A stretch of 64,000 nt of DNA from Ophiocordyceps camponoti-saundersi (nom. inval.) (GCA_003339415.1 PDHQ01000016.1:10000-73999); one strand, 5' to 3'. Numbered from the stretch's first letter, positions 22,155 through 34,761 are shown. Notes: a model not told the origin generated them from the sequence alone. Numbers and translations are program-made.

Positions 22155-22846
22155 GAGGAGGAGAGGACAGGAGATGGAGGTTTAGGAGGAGGAGGAGGAT
22201 GAGGAGGAAGAGGGGAAGAATAGAGGCTAGGACCCATCTTGTTGGGAGAGGGGAATTTTGGCGTCACGCGGCAGCTCCCGAGCTTAGGCCCCCTGACCGT
22301 ACATTCCAACCTACTAGGGACGAAAGAGGAAGAGGATGGGGATGGATGGTCCAGGCTGGGACTTGGTAAAGAATAGGTCGTGGATGATGATGCGGGAGGT
22401 CCGGCGTCGGAGGAGGCTTCCGCATTGGGCTTCGTCGGAGCATGGGATTGGCTGCAAGGGAGGAGGATGAATGTGTATGCACTTCATGTATGTACATACA
22501 TATGTATGTTACCTTGGGCAACAGGCAGGACGAAGAGGCTTGATACGCCCTGCGAGCTGCAACATGATTGTATGTATGTTGGCTTGTAGGCTGTATAGGC
22601 TGCAGGCCTCGGCTTGGAGAGCCTGTAGCAGTCGAGTCTCTCAGTGTTGGGGAGGCGCTCAGGTAAAGGCCGAGCATCGGAGATACTTTCCCTTCCTCTT
22701 TCCTTCCTTGTTAATGAATGAGGCTTTGCCGCTTCAGCACCGCCCCTCGACTTAGAATCCATCGGTACGTACCCGCCTCTCTCCTATCTTCTCCATCCAT
22801 CCGTGATCCGTGTGCTGAGCCTGTTGCTATCCGTACACGCGCCCTC

Positions 22847-22847
<1 letters not shown>

Positions 22848-22894
<47 letters not shown>
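22848..22894. repeat. 47-nt poly(C) tract
   Basis: Uninterrupted C run, followed by ACCCACCAC and the gap. Confidence 0.95.
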
Positions 22895-22903
22895 ACCCAC
22901 CAC

Positions 22904-22913
22904 NNNNNNNNNN
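22904..22913. other. Assembly gap (10 N)
   Basis: Ten undetermined bases directly after the poly-C tract; real size unknown. Confidence 0.99.
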
Positions 22914-23003
22914 CCCCTCTTCGAATCCATCGGTACGTCCCCGCCTCTCCCCTTCTTTCTCCCTCCAACCGTTCTCCCTGGGCCGGGCCCCCCGCTTCCC
23001 GTT

Positions 23004-23031
<28 letters not shown>
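23004..23031. repeat. 28-nt poly(C) tract
   Basis: Uninterrupted C run about 215 bp before the Bzz1 start codon. Confidence 0.95.
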
Positions 23032-23034
<3 letters not shown>

Positions 23035-23245
23035 CCCGGACTTCCTCTACAGCGCTTCAAAGGGGGAAAAACAGTCTCGACGACAGTCTCTCCTCACATC
23101 CGAGTCAAACATCGTCATCGTCCCCTTGCTTGTCCTCCATAGCTTCGCCAAAGAAGAGCTTCTTTCTGTCCCATGAATGCACGCGACTACGCCCTCTCTC
23201 CTTTAGGCCTGCCGCCGATTCTCCAGCTAGCCGCCGTCTTCCGCC

Positions 23246-25744
23246 ATGGCCGAGGTCGACTCCGCGCCCTCCTTCGGCTCCAAGCTCAAGGTCTGTATGC
23301 TCTCCTTTCCCAATTCTCGCCGGCCAAGTCTCGCTGAATGCCTTTTCGCAGGATGGTTTCAGGCCCGCCAACGTTTGGCTCGGTCACAACATTGCCTGGC
23401 TTGACGAGGTCCAGCAATTCTATCGCGATCGCGCCGTCATAGAAAAGGAGTACAGCGCGAAGCTGACGGCGCTCGCACGGAAATACTTCGACAAGAAGAA
23501 CAAGAGATCGCTCATGCTGACCGTCGGCGACTCACCCGCCATGACGCCCGGCTCCGTGGAAAAGTGCGATGGTGCCGTCTTCGCCCTCGCATATCTTCCC
23601 CTTTCCGCTGACGAAAAGGTAGCGCCTCTCTCACCGCCTGGTCCGCGCATCTGACGACGGTCGAGTCCCGGGCGGCAGAAAACGACCGGTTCGCCAATAA
23701 TCTCGTCTCCAACGTGGCCGAGCCCCTTCGACAGATGGCTGGCCGCTTCGACGATCTACGAAAACGTCACGCCGAGTACGCGGACAAGCTTGCGGCCGAA
23801 CGCGACGCCTCGACCGCCGAGTTGCGCAAAGTCAAGGCCAAGTACGACGCCGCCTGCCAAGAGGTCGAGGCCAAGCGCAAAAAGTCGGAATCGCACTCGG
23901 ACAAGGCCAAGGCTCAGAGCGCCTACCAGCAGCAGATACTCGACATGAACGACATCAAAAACACCTACCTCATCGCCATCAACGTCTCGAATCGGCAGAA
24001 GCACAGCTACTATCACGACTACGTTCCCGAGCTCATGGACAGTCTGCAGGACCTCGCCGAATTCCGCACCATGGGGCTCAACGAATTGTGGACCGTCGCC
24101 GTCAGGATCGAGGACGAAACCCTGCTACAGGGACGGGTCCTCATGGACAGCCTCAGCCACGAGATACCGCGCAACGCGCCGCATCTAGACGCCGTCATGT
24201 ATATGCGCCACAACGTCGGCGCCTCGCAAGAGATGCCCGATCGAGAGTTCGAGCCGAGCCCCGTATGGCACGACGATGACGCCATGGTGACGGACGAGAC
24301 GGCAAAAGTCTACCTGCGCAACGTCCTCACCAAGTCCAAGGCTCAGCTCGGCGACCTGCGCAGGGAGGTGGACAAGAAGCGGCGCGAGGTCGACGGCGCC
24401 AAGCGGCTGAAGCAACGCGTCCGCGACGGCACCGACAAGACAAAGGACGAGGCCGAGGTCGTCCGCGCCCTCTTCGCCCTACAGGAGGAGCTACACGCCG
24501 TCGACCGCCGGCGGCTGACGGCCGAGGTTGAGGTGGCCACCATAACGGCCGCCGTCGGCGACGTGACTCTCGGCGCAAAGAACCACAACTTCAAGGGCCA
24601 GACGTTCAAGATACCCACCAACTGCGACCTCTGCGGCGAACGCATATGGGGCCTCAGCGCAAAGGGGTTCGACTGCAGAGACTGCGGCTACACGTGCCAC
24701 AACAAGTGCGAGATGAAGGTGCCGGCCGACTGCCCCGGCGAGCAGACCAAGGAGGAACGCAAGAAGCTCAAGGCGGAGCGACAGGAGGCGGCCAACCGGC
24801 TGCTGGCGCCGGACACGCGACCTGCACACGTGGCGGAGCCCACGGCGGCGCCACGACCACGGTCTTCTTCATCGGCGCTGGCGCGGTCGGATACTATGAA
24901 CTCGCTGAGCTCGCTTTCCGCGCGGCCGACGGCGGAGGAGGACGGATACGAGCCCTCTGCGTCGTCTTCGTCCATGACGAGGCACAGTACGACGGTCTCG
25001 ACGGCCAACACGGGTTCCTCCGGCGTTAAGAGCCCGACGTCGGCGGCGCGCAAGAGGGTCATGGCGCCTCCGCCGGCGGCGTACATTAGCGATGGCGGCG
25101 TCAACGGTTCGGGAATACGTGACGAGGACAGGAAGAAGGGGAAGATGATCTACACCTTTGAGGGGACCGGCGACGGCGAGTTGTCCGTGCCTGAGGGTCG
25201 GGAGGTGACGCAACTAGAAGCCGACGGTAAGCGATCCTCTCCTTTATCCCCCCTCCCCCCTTTTCCTCATCTGCTATTCGTCCATGTCTGTTTCCCCCGC
25301 CCCTTATACGGCTCAATGAATTAACGCTGAGAGGTGTCGGGTGAATCAGACGGTTCAGGCTGGGTCAAGGTCCGAGCCGGCTACAAAGAAGGCATCGTCC
25401 CAGCATCATACGTCGATTTCTCCCCTACTACCGCCCTCGTCGTGGCCGCGCGTCCGAGCTCGACGTCAACGACGTCATCCATCGGCGGCACGACGACGAC
25501 GACGACAGCAGCATCAGCAGCGGCGAAGAAGAAAGGGCCGGCGGTGGCGCCCAAGCGTGGCGCTAAGAAACTGCGTTACGTCGAGGCGCTGTACGAATAC
25601 GCTGCTCAGTCTTCGGCTGAGCATTCTATGCTGCAGGGTCAGAGGTTCGTTCTTGTTCGTGACGATCCGGGTGATGGGTGGGTTGAGGTCGAGAAGGCTG
25701 GGGTTACGGCTACGGTGCCTGCGAGTTATGTTCGTGTTGTTTGA
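23246..25744 (+). CDS. BZZ1: Bzz1-type F-BAR / C1 / SH3 protein
   Basis: Four exons (23246-23290, 23352-23563, 23623-25226, 25350-25744), 751 aa. The N-terminal 300 residues form an F-BAR domain (DGFRPANVWLGHNIAWLDEV, FYRDRAVIEKEYSAKL, long charged helices). A C1 zinc finger follows at about 407-456 (HNFKGQTFKIPTNCDLCGER, CRDCGYTCHNKC), then a Ser-rich linker. A first SH3 lies at about 592-650 (MIYTFEGTGDGELSV..IVPASYVDF) and a second, poorly conserved one at the end (VEALYEYAAQSS..VPASYVRVV). The order matches yeast Bzz1, which bends membrane and activates Las17/WASP and type-I myosin at endocytic actin patches. A Thr/Ala-rich spacer separates the SH3 domains. Intron 2 uses acceptor GGTAG, placed by frame and by the ASLTAW match. 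Confidence 0.9.
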
Positions 25745-26721
25745 TGTTGAGCTGAAACTTGCAACGTCATCATCTTCCACCCTCCCCCTTTTTTTCACCT
25801 CACCTTTTCTTCTTCAAGGTATTCCATCTATTATTCGCCGTAGTCTCTACTGGTAGAAGACACTTCGAAAATAAGACGAATATTCTGTTCCATCTGCATC
25901 TTCATCTTCATTTGAGGAATCTGCCGGTTGAAAGATGAGTTCTTCATCCTCGGACTCCCTTCACCCCCCCCCCCCCCCCTTTCGCAGTTCTACAAGTACA
26001 TACATTCATACATACAACTCAAGGAGCAAAAGCCCAACTCTTCCATTCCTCCACAGTTGAAATAGAGATAGATACAGATTCAACGTAACGAGTTTCACTA
26101 GATCAAAGAAAGAAACAACGTTACGCTGGAGATGGATGGATGGATGGATAGATGGAAGGCTGAATGAATAGCATGAGGAACGGGAAAAAAAAAAGAGGAA
26201 GACAAGACTGGAAACGAGGTATTCCGGAAGGCCCCTTAAAAAGAATCTGCTTCCCGGAAACCCCCTTTTCACTTAGCATTTCCCCCTTTACTCACTCCCC
26301 TGCCCTTTTTTCCAACCCTTGCCGGATTTTTTTGTGTTTTGTATTCGCCTGCCTGAAAACGCCATGCTGAGAAATGAAACAGAAATGGGACGAGTTGTGT
26401 GATGATGAGATGATGAGGTGTTGAATTGTAAGGGGGAGATGGATAGACGTGGGTGGAAATAGGAGTGGAAGGATGCAGAGATGAAGAATGGTGATGACGG
26501 GGTGAGAAGGAGGAGGAGAAGGATGAGAAGAGGAGGGGGAGGAAGAGAAGAAGAAGAGGATGATGAGTTCGTGCCGTCAGACCGTTGATGACGTCTATAC
26601 ACCGCATATAGTCGTAGAAAGAAGGGGAGAAGAAGCAGCATCGTGATGCCGTCGCGTCAAAAAAAAAGAGGAAGAACAAAATGGCGTGAACATGGATAGA
26701 CGAAAATAAAGGGCGCCCTCC
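25745..26721. other. Intergenic between convergent genes
   Basis: Includes poly-C at 25964-25979, tandem GGAT units near 26134-26152, and a purine-rich stretch at 26500-26570. No gene seen. Confidence 0.55.
25964..25979. repeat. 16-nt poly(C) tract
   Basis: Uninterrupted C run about 220 bp downstream of the Bzz1 stop codon. Confidence 0.9.
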
Positions 26722-27892
26722 TTAATTCATCTGAGCCGTAGGCGCACCAAGCCCGTGCTGAACAAGACCATGGCGCAGGGCATCCTGAAGCTCGGCGATC
26801 TGCGTCATCATGGCCAGCGAATGCTGCGTCTGCTGCTCGATCTCGGCTTTAACCTTTTCCATTTCGTCGCGTAAGCAGTTGTTGTCGTCGCGCAGGCAAT
26901 TGACTTCGTCGCGCAGCCGGCTGTTCTCGTCGCGGAGCTCGCCAAGCTCGTCGACGGGAATGTCGGTCATGATGCCGCCGCCACCGCCGTCGTCGCTCAA
27001 CCGTCGTTTGCGCTTTGTATGGTGGGTGGGAGCTGCTGCTGCTGCTGCTGCGGCGGCGGCTGATCTATCGCTCTCGTTGTCCTCTGGTGAGCCTGCGACG
27101 CTCTCTGCCGGTGGTGGAGTAGATCCCCCCTCCAAGTGATTATGGACGCCGTCCAAGTGAGTGTGTACGCGGCGGAGGTGCTCGTTGAGGTTCTCCATCC
27201 GGGAGAAGCCCTTGCCCTTGTGCCTTTTGCAGTTGGGGTGTGGGCAGTTGACCGTGTTTCTCGGTCCTCCGTGTTTGCCGTGTACTTCGCGCTCGTGACG
27301 GAGGAGTCCTCCCGAGTAGGTGAAGCCGGGGAGGTTCTCGCAGCCTTCGGCCGGACATCGATATGGCCGTTCGTGTTTGTCCATATGTTTGCTGGATAGA
27401 AAAAAAAGCGTCAATGAGAGAGATAAGAATGAATGGAGGAATTGGGTGAGAAACCTACTTCCATTCGCATTTGCGCGAAAAGGCGCGCACCTCCTCCTTG
27501 CAATCGGGTTGGGTGCAGTGATACTTGCCATCCGGTTGCTTGGTAACGTCGCGATCCGGCTTGAAAAGGGCCTTGTTACGGCAAGGCGAGCCTATGCCGG
27601 GAGAGGGTTCTTTACTTCCGAGGGGCTCATCCGTCATTGAAGGGGCCGACAGAGGGACGATGACGGGAGAAGGGAAAGCCGAAGAGGTGAGATCGATGCG
27701 CGTCGCGTCCTGGACGGCATCGTCGTCATCGGAGATGATGGTCGGGACGTCATCGTCGGCGAGAATCACGCCGTCGGCGGTGTAATGACCGAGATGCTCG
27801 GCGACGTCATCGTCGGTATATCGCTGATGGTCTTCGTCGCAGTAGGCGCCGTCGTGAATGAAGGCCCTTGTAGACTCGTACGCGACGCTCAT
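26722..27892 (-). CDS. C2H2 zinc-finger protein with C-terminal heptad coiled coil
   Basis: Two exons on the minus strand, 27892-27459 and 27391-26722; 367 aa. An acidic N half (DDDVPTIISDDDDAVQD) precedes three C2H2-type fingers. These are YHCTQPDCKEEVRAFSRKCEW..KHMDKH (split by the intron), YRCPAEGCENLPGFTYSGGLLRHEREVH, and VNCPHPNCKRHKGKGFSRMENLNEHLRRVH. A basic patch (HTKRKRRLSDD) may be a nuclear signal. Next is a very regular coiled coil with seven-residue steps of LRDE (ELRDENSRLRDEV, NCLRDDNNCLRDEM), resembling a leucine zipper. The layout suggests a DNA-binding regulator that dimerises; the target is unknown. An upstream in-frame ATG (27961) would add 23 residues. A poly-Ala run of about 10 precedes the basic patch. 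Confidence 0.82.
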
Positions 27893-29082
27893 TGCTGGCC
27901 GAAGAAGCCGCGGCTCCCCGTGGTAAAGGGGGCCACGGGGAGATGAGGTGTGGGCTACCACCTACTTTGTAGGCAAGGTTTTTAGGCAGACGGGGGAAAG
28001 GAGGGGGGCAAAGACGGGGGAGGTGGGAAGGCTCCGGCCCCGGAGGCCGCCGGGTTCAGCAGAAACAGATGGGGCGGGATGACGAGGCTGCGAGGGCCGA
28101 GGATGATGGCCTGGAAATTCCGGTATGAAGGTTTCGTACAATGCAAGTAAGTGTACGTCTGTTTCGTAGGGGGGGGGGGGGGGGGGGGGGGGCTTCTGTT
28201 ACCAGCGGTTCACGTTAGGGAGTTGACGGCTGTAGGAGAAAGAGGGTTGGCTGAGTCAGCTTCGCACGTGAGTACCTACCTAAGGTGTCGTCTGTCTGTC
28301 TGATGGATTCGGAGTGTTTGCGTGTTTTATTATCGATCGTGAGGCATAATAACCTAATTATAAAGATGATGTCGAGAGACATCAGTGTAGGAGAAGCCTT
28401 CTTCTCACGTATGTATATAGGGATATGCTCACTATCTTATTAGTTTGAAAGTGACGACTGCCAGCTGGAGATGTCGAATAACATTACCATGTTAAGGACG
28501 TCATTGTACGATTACAGAGTTCCGTAAGAAAATAAATACCCAGAGTAATATACGGGGAAAAAAAATAGAAGGGGCTGTGCTTCTCGACAGTTGTCAAGCA
28601 CATGCCAGCCCGAGCACATGGCAAATCAAGATGAGGCTGGAAATCGACAATCCGGCAACAAAACGACGTGTGTATGTATGTAGCATTATACGGATAGGCG
28701 GTAGTAACATATCCATGTGCCAAGTCTCGTACAACAGTCATCAGTTGACGGGTTGAGCCTTGAGAGTGCAGACACGACCAACTCAATAACTTTATCATTC
28801 ATCAAAAGACAACTTCATGTTGAGAGAACGAAAAAACTCAATTCGAAGCAGTCGCGAACTATAGGCCTCTCCTGCCCCACCAAGCTATCAATCTACTGTA
28901 CCTACATACATACATACTGCAAGTGCAACTGGTGGACGCACACCTCTTGCTGGGGAAGGAGTGGAAAAAAAAAAATACCTACCCAAACAAAAACATACCT
29001 ACTATGACCGTCATCCGTCAATCAATCTTCAACTTCGCCCTTGTTCATAGTGGTCGCATAGCGGCAAATCATCCTTAACATC
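27893..29082. other. Intergenic, divergent promoters
   Basis: Between the divergent zinc-finger and MFS genes. Holds poly-G at 28169-28192 and a TACGGATA copy at 28689-28696. A C/A-rich leader precedes the MFS start codon. No gene seen. Confidence 0.55.
28169..28192. repeat. 24-nt poly(G) tract
   Basis: Uninterrupted G run about 280 bp upstream of the minus-strand zinc-finger gene (poly-C on its coding strand). Confidence 0.95.
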
Positions 29083-31007
29083 ATGTCCCAGACGAAGCCC
29101 GATGCCGGCAGCAAACAAGCCAGCCAAGTCTCGTTGGGGCCCTCGTCCACGTCGGCGCGCGAAGAGCCGATCGCTCCATCGGAGCAGAGCTACGATGACG
29201 AGGCTGTCGAGCGCATCTACAGGTGAGCAGAAACATCTCGACGACGATGTCGACGATGACGACTACGTCCACGACCGGCCCCGCCTGCTCACCAGCCCCG
29301 GCTACAGAAAGCTGGATAGGAGGATCATTCCCGGTTCGTGATGACGACGATGACGATAGTCATGGACGACACTGGGACTCACACTCAACTGCGCAGCTTT
29401 CTGGCTTCTCTACTTTCTTTGCTCCGCCATCAGGTCCAACATTGGTATCGCCCAGACGATGAACAAGGACAAGGGCCACGATCTAATGACGGAGCTCAAG
29501 CTCTCGCCCAGGGACGTGTCGACGGCTCTGGCCCTCTTCTACATCTCCTACGTCATCTTCGATTTTCCCTCTAACCTCATCATGAGCAAGCTGAGCCCCA
29601 GGGTCTGGATGGCCCGCATAGTCTTCGCCACCGGTCTAGTCGGCGCCTGCTTCACCTTTGTCCGAGACGCCTGGTCGTTGAAGCTTTGCCGCTTCCTGCT
29701 CGGCCTCGTCATCGCCGGCATGTGGCCGGGCATGGCCTTTTACCTTACCCTATTTTATCCGCCGTCGCGCACCGGCAAGCGCATCGGCATGTATTTTACC
29801 GCCGCCCAGGTATCGGCCGCCGTCGTCGGTCTGGTATCGGCCGCCTTCCAGCTCATGGACGGCGCCGGCGGCCTCGTTGCCTTCCGCTGGATGTTTCTCG
29901 TCTACGGCCTGGCCGCCATCGTCCTCAGCCTCGCCCTCTTGTGGTGGCTCCCCGATAGGCCCTTGGCTCCGGGCCAAGAGAGGAAACAATCTTCTGATTG
30001 GCTCCGGTGGTTGCCGTCCACGCCCGAGGCTCTCACCGGCCGCGATGCCGCGATCCACTATCGCGACCTGCGCCGCGTCTACCATGCTCGCCCCTGGACC
30101 TCCAATGACCTCAAGCACGTCATGCTTGACTGGCGGTTGTGGCCTCTGTGCTTGATGTACTTTGGCGTCGTCGGGGTCGGCATCGGCACCCAACTGTACG
30201 GCTCCGTCATCATCGCCGCGATCCGGCCGAAAGCGACGGATATTCAAGTGTCACTCCTCTTTGCTCCCATATGGATTGTGGGTTTTTCTCATTTCATTTC
30301 ATTCATCTTTTCTCCTTTTTTCCCTTTGAGTCCCTATAAAGCGTGATTTCGCTCCAAGTGGTTTGCCGGCTGACAGGCAGGATGACGGCCGGCAGATGGA
30401 CTTGATCGCCATTCTCATCGTCACGCCTCTTTCCGACCGATTTCATCGTTACCGGGCCCTCTTCTTCTCGGCATCGGTCAGCATCCAGATGGCAGGGCTC
30501 CTTACGACGACGTTTGCGACGCACAACGGATGGGCGCGCTACGGCGGACTCCTCATGGTAGGCTTCGGACTAGGACCGACGGTGCCCATCTGCATGGCCT
30601 GGACGTCGGAGGTGTTTCAGCGTCGGCACGGCGAGGTGGGCGTCGCGGCCGCCACGGCGCTGGTGTCCGGGCTGGGCAATTTGGGCAGCGTGGTGACGAC
30701 TTACGCGCTCTACACGGGCTGGCCGAACGACGCGGCCGACGGCAGACACCAGTTTCGACGGAGCAACCTTACGATGGTGGGTATCCTTGGGATGAGCATG
30801 GCGAGCGCAGGGGTGATGACGGTGCTGCTGAGGGTGTTTGGAAACCGACCGAGCACCAAGTTGTACGATGGCGAGCCGGTGAACGAATTGGAAGACGAGG
30901 CTGCGCAGCGGGAGAGTCGGCAGCGAGGACTTGGGGGGTTGTGGGGAAGTCGTGGCAGAGGCGGTGACGAGCTACCTACGGCCAGCAGATGGCGGAGATG
31001 GTGGTGA
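29083..31007 (+). CDS. MFS permease of the Dal5/allantoate (anion:cation symporter) family
   Basis: Four exons (29083-29222, 29308-29333, 29397-30277, 30396-31007), 552 aa; one exon is only 26 nt. The hydrophilic N tail ends in EAVERIYRKLDRRIIPAFWLL, the usual entry to helix 1 in this family. The next blocks are NIGIAQTMNKDKGHDLM, YISYVIFDFPSNLIMSKLSPRVW, FLLGLVIAGMWPGMAFYLTLFYP..RTGKRIGMYFTA and a second half with LSDRFHRYR. These match fungal carboxylate/ureide/vitamin transporters such as Dal5, Tna1 and Vht1. It probably imports a small organic anion at the plasma membrane. The C tail is short, basic and Trp-ending. The acceptor of intron 3 has two in-frame choices (30381 or 30396); I use 30396 because it keeps the helix intact. 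Confidence 0.87.
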
Positions 31008-31543
31008 GATGGTGACGGTGGTGACGGTGGTGATGATGATGGTGGTGGTGGTGGTGGTGATGGTGATGACATGCTTAGGGGGGCATCCTCGTCGAACAGG
31101 ATTCGTTTCTTTTTTTTCTTTGGACAAGGGGGAGGGATCATGCGCTTCGTCGTTGGCTTTGCGCCCTCCTGTGCGAGATGCTGTCTGTAGGATCTTGCGA
31201 GGGATCGTGTGTAAGATCATGTGTCGGAAAAAAGCCACGATGATTGGTGATGGGCTAGATCCTTGTTGTTGGGCGCTGTTTACCTGACTACAACCCAGTA
31301 TCCGTATCCGTACATGATACAGATACAGGTACCTAACATGCCACATGCAAGCGGGCACGGCACGGCAGTGATTTGAAGCGATGCAGGGAGGTGGTAGAGA
31401 GGGAGGGAGGGAGGGAGTGCGGTAGGTAGGTAGGCAGGCACTCGGTAGGTAGGTGGGCGACAGATCTCATCACATCGAGACACAAGGGTACCGGGGATAC
31501 GAGTCTTGCTCAATCGTCCGGCAACTGAAACAGCGCGGGCCGT

Positions 31544-31593
31544 GAGGAGGAGGAGGAGGAGGAGGAGGAGGAAGAGGAGGGGGAGGGGGAGGA
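31544..31593. repeat. GAG/GGA-rich microsatellite
   Basis: Tandem GAG units, pure at first and then interrupted by A and extra G. Confidence 0.8.
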
Positions 31594-33376
31594 TAGAAGG
31601 CGGAAAGAGGTCATGTGGGCGGGAGTGAGCAATTCAAATCTGGTGGGTGTGACGGAAGGGGTGCTGTCGGCGGCTGGTGAGGGGATGGATGGATGAGATT
31701 GACGGTGACATTTTCATCTATTCTATGTACATATGTATGTACTATGTAGGTATGTAATTTGTTTTTTTCTTTGCCTCCTTTCTTTCCTTTTGGGTTCGAG
31801 GGAGAGAGAGAGAGGAGAGAGAGAGCGCGTGACGATGGGGATGATGGATGGGATGGGTGTTGTGGGATAGGATAGGCGGATGACGGACGGGATGGGGAGA
31901 TGTGGTTGGCTTGGCTTGGCTTGGCTGGTAGGTTGGGTAAGGTGAGGTAAGGCATGGCGAGGCGAGGCGAGGCGAGGCAAGTACAGATGTAGATGGATGG
32001 ATGGCTTGCATGGGTTGGAGAAAGTGGATGATTATATGACGTCTCGTCTTGAGCTTTTTTTCAACTGTATGTGTGTGTGTGTGCCTAGGCATGTATTATG
32101 CAGGTGAGACATGTGGATGTGGGATGGCAGTTGAGCTGTGGTGTATCATCTTCACCATCATCGTCGTCGTCGTCGTCGTCTATGGACGTGTATTCGTCCG
32201 TATACAGCATGTACTGTATATATGCATGGCTTGATATGCATACACACATACACGCACACATCAAAGCAGTAGATGTCTGAGGCATTTGCATATCCGTATG
32301 CCTGCCTACTACTTACTAGTACTTTCACACACACACACACGCACTCGGTCCGGGATGCGGGAGTTGTTTGTGCGTCATAACCTCGGCATCGTGACCACGA
32401 GGAGAGCGCCGTGATATTTCCTTTCTTTTCACCTTTCTTTTTTTCCTTTTTTTTCTTTTACTTTGTATGCATACATACGTATCCGTACATACTTACCTAC
32501 CCACACAAGGTAGCAGAGGATGGCTAATGTAGGCACCGCTCTCAAGGATGCACAAGGGCCATGTGAGCTTGTTTCCCTTTGGTGCCACGAGAAGAAAAAA
32601 AAAACGCCCGGCTTGTTTGTTTTCCTGTCTGTCATGCGAGCAGGTGACCTCGGGCGGTGGAAGAGGAAGGAAGGAAGGAAAAAAGGTCTCTCATCACACC
32701 TTGGCAAAGAAAGGAAGAAGGAAGAAAGAGGCACGAGGTCAGAAAATAGATGTAAAGTTGTTGGATGGATGGATGCATGTAAGTGAAAAGTGTCGTTGTA
32801 CGGATAGTATGTATGTAAGTAGGTAGGTGAGGATTGGTTTGGGGGGGAGGAAGCAAAAACTATACTCCTCTACCTGTGAGGAACTAGGCTCGGCGCGGCT
32901 TTGGTAGGGGGGATTAAATGGAAGAGAGAAGCTGACATGACGATGTTGTTTAAACTCTTTTCTTGCTTGTCCGAGCTGATGAAGGCTGAGGCTGGGGGTT
33001 AGCTGGGAAGGGGAAGGGGGAAGGGGGAGGGGGGTGGAAAAAGAGAAGCTGCACGGACGGGATGAAAGGGGATCTGCGGGCGATGACGAACGTATACAGA
33101 CATACATTGTACATACCTACAGACGGATACATGTCCGTACATACAGAGAGACATACAGGCATACAGGCAGCTGGCCTGGGTATCCGTTCGGCTGTAGGTG
33201 GTGGGTTTTGATGGTTTACTTTGTTTTATTTTACTTTTATGTTCTCTACCCTCCTCTGTATCTGTCTTTCTCTCTCTGTTTGCCTCACTTATACCCGTAT
33301 ATCCGCACATAGCATGTATGTATGTATGTATGTACTATATGTACTCCGTAAATCCTGTCGTTTCTTCCGCCCCCTT

Positions 33377-33396
33377 CCCCCCCCCCCCCCCCCCCC
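33377..33396. repeat. 20-nt poly(C) tract
   Basis: Uninterrupted C run in the gene-free block. Confidence 0.9.
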
Positions 33397-34156
33397 TGTC
33401 AACACGGACACGGTTCAAGGTGTGGCTTGATTCTCGGCTGCAAAAGCGGGTCAACGGCAGATCTCTCTCTCTTTCTCTTTCGTCCCTCGTCCTCTTACTT
33501 TACATGTACGTACATACATCATATCTCATGTAATATTAAGAAACTTGTGACTATTTTCTGGATGGTGGGGAGGCGGCGCGACGACGTGGCATGCCCGACA
33601 GGCCGGGAACGCTGCTGGGCGAAATGCTACCTACCATTTACCCACCCACCAACCCTTGAGCGTGAGCCGCTGCGAGGCATGCCCGCGCCTCTCTTGTTTC
33701 TTTTTCCCACTCTTCTCTCTTTTTTTTTTTCCCTTTTGCCAACGATTTTTTTCTTTGGTCAGGAACGAATGTCAGCCGGTGGTCGGTGCTCTGCCCCCGG
33801 GGTAGAGGCGGGGGGAAAAAGGGCCGGGGGAGGGCAGGGGATGCATGACTTGTGCTGCCTTTTGCCTTGCCTTGGCACTTACTCACACGCGGGCACCACA
33901 CACAGGCACCCGCACCACGGCTCGGCCGAGTTGAGGACTGGGAAACCTGTCTTTCTCTTTTTCTCTGTCTTTTTCTCACACACACACACACACTCTCTCT
34001 CTTTCTCTACCCTCTTTCTTGTCTTGCTTCCCTTCGTTTCTGTCTTTAACTTCCCCCTTTTTTCCCCTTCATTTGTCTTCTTTTGACTGACTCTATTTTT
34101 TTTTCTCTTCCCACTTACATACAAATAGTCAAAGCTGATAATTCATTTAGCCCACA

Positions 34157-34173
34157 CCCCCCCCCCCCCCCCC
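34157..34173. repeat. 17-nt poly(C) tract
   Basis: Uninterrupted C run in the gene-free block. Confidence 0.9.
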
Positions 34174-34711
34174 TTGTAAAGATGTGTGCTACCTAATAGG
34201 CTATTTGGGCTACCCATGGGCCATGGCCTTTTATTCCCGGTGACCGACAAGGTAGTGAACAGGTTTTAAGGTTGACGTGGAATTGGGCAAAAAATAACAT
34301 TTTTTAACGTCCTGGCTAGCGGACGGGCCTTGGATAGCGTGCTTTTTTTTTTCTTTGGGTTCTCCGTTCACCGGCGGAGTGTTTAGTTCTCTTCTCTTCT
34401 GTATTTCTAACGGTTTTGTTGGGATGGCTTGGCTTTGGCTGGTGATGGTAGCCTCGTTCAGACTTGCGGGTATCGAAACCCGTGTCTTGACGATGGACAA
34501 ATTGTTAAGACATAAGCTGGTAACCTATTTCTATGTATGTGTATTATACAGGCATGTTGTGCGGATATGTTGTACGGAGAAAAGGAAGAAAAAGTAGGTA
34601 GGTAAAGTAAGAGGGGGGGTGCGGGGGGAAAAGAAAAAGAGACAGGGGCTTCGAACCACACTCCGGCAAGGACAAGAGAGACAAAAGAGACACATACATA
34701 CATACATACAT

Positions 34712-34715
<4 letters not shown>

Positions 34716-34761
<46 letters not shown>
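34716..34761. repeat. (AG)n microsatellite
   Basis: Alternating AG with a single GG interruption, preceded by a short CATA tandem. Confidence 0.9.

Larger units (their letters stand above)
22755..22951 (+). repeat. Degenerate direct duplication flanking the gap
   Basis: GAATCCATCGGTACGT at 22755-22770 recurs at 22923-22938. The following sequence is recognisably the same but with many changes toward C, and each copy runs into a poly-C tract. This is best explained as one locus assembled twice from poor reads. Confidence 0.65.
22155..23245. other. Intergenic with poly-C tracts and assembly gap
   Basis: Contains poly-C at 22848-22894 and 23004-23031, a 10-N gap at 22904-22913, and a noisy duplicate of the sequence before the gap. 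The true length and content of the Bzz1 promoter are therefore uncertain. CATACATATGTATG-type simple sequence lies near 22490-22510. Confidence 0.7.

Noticed and set aside
33427..34086. 219-residue open frame on the plus strand
   Set aside because: Low-complexity Phe/Ser/Leu/His content produced by pyrimidine-rich and CA-repeat DNA; no domain, no splice-linked partner.
34460..34495. Hairpin GACTTGCGGGT/ACCCGTGTC
   Set aside because: Stem has unpaired bases and no supporting context; chance hairpins of this quality are expected.
34640..34665. Box-B-like GGTTCGAAGCC on the minus strand
   Set aside because: The DNA where the rest of a tRNA would lie is an (AG)n/CATA microsatellite; no A-box or stems.
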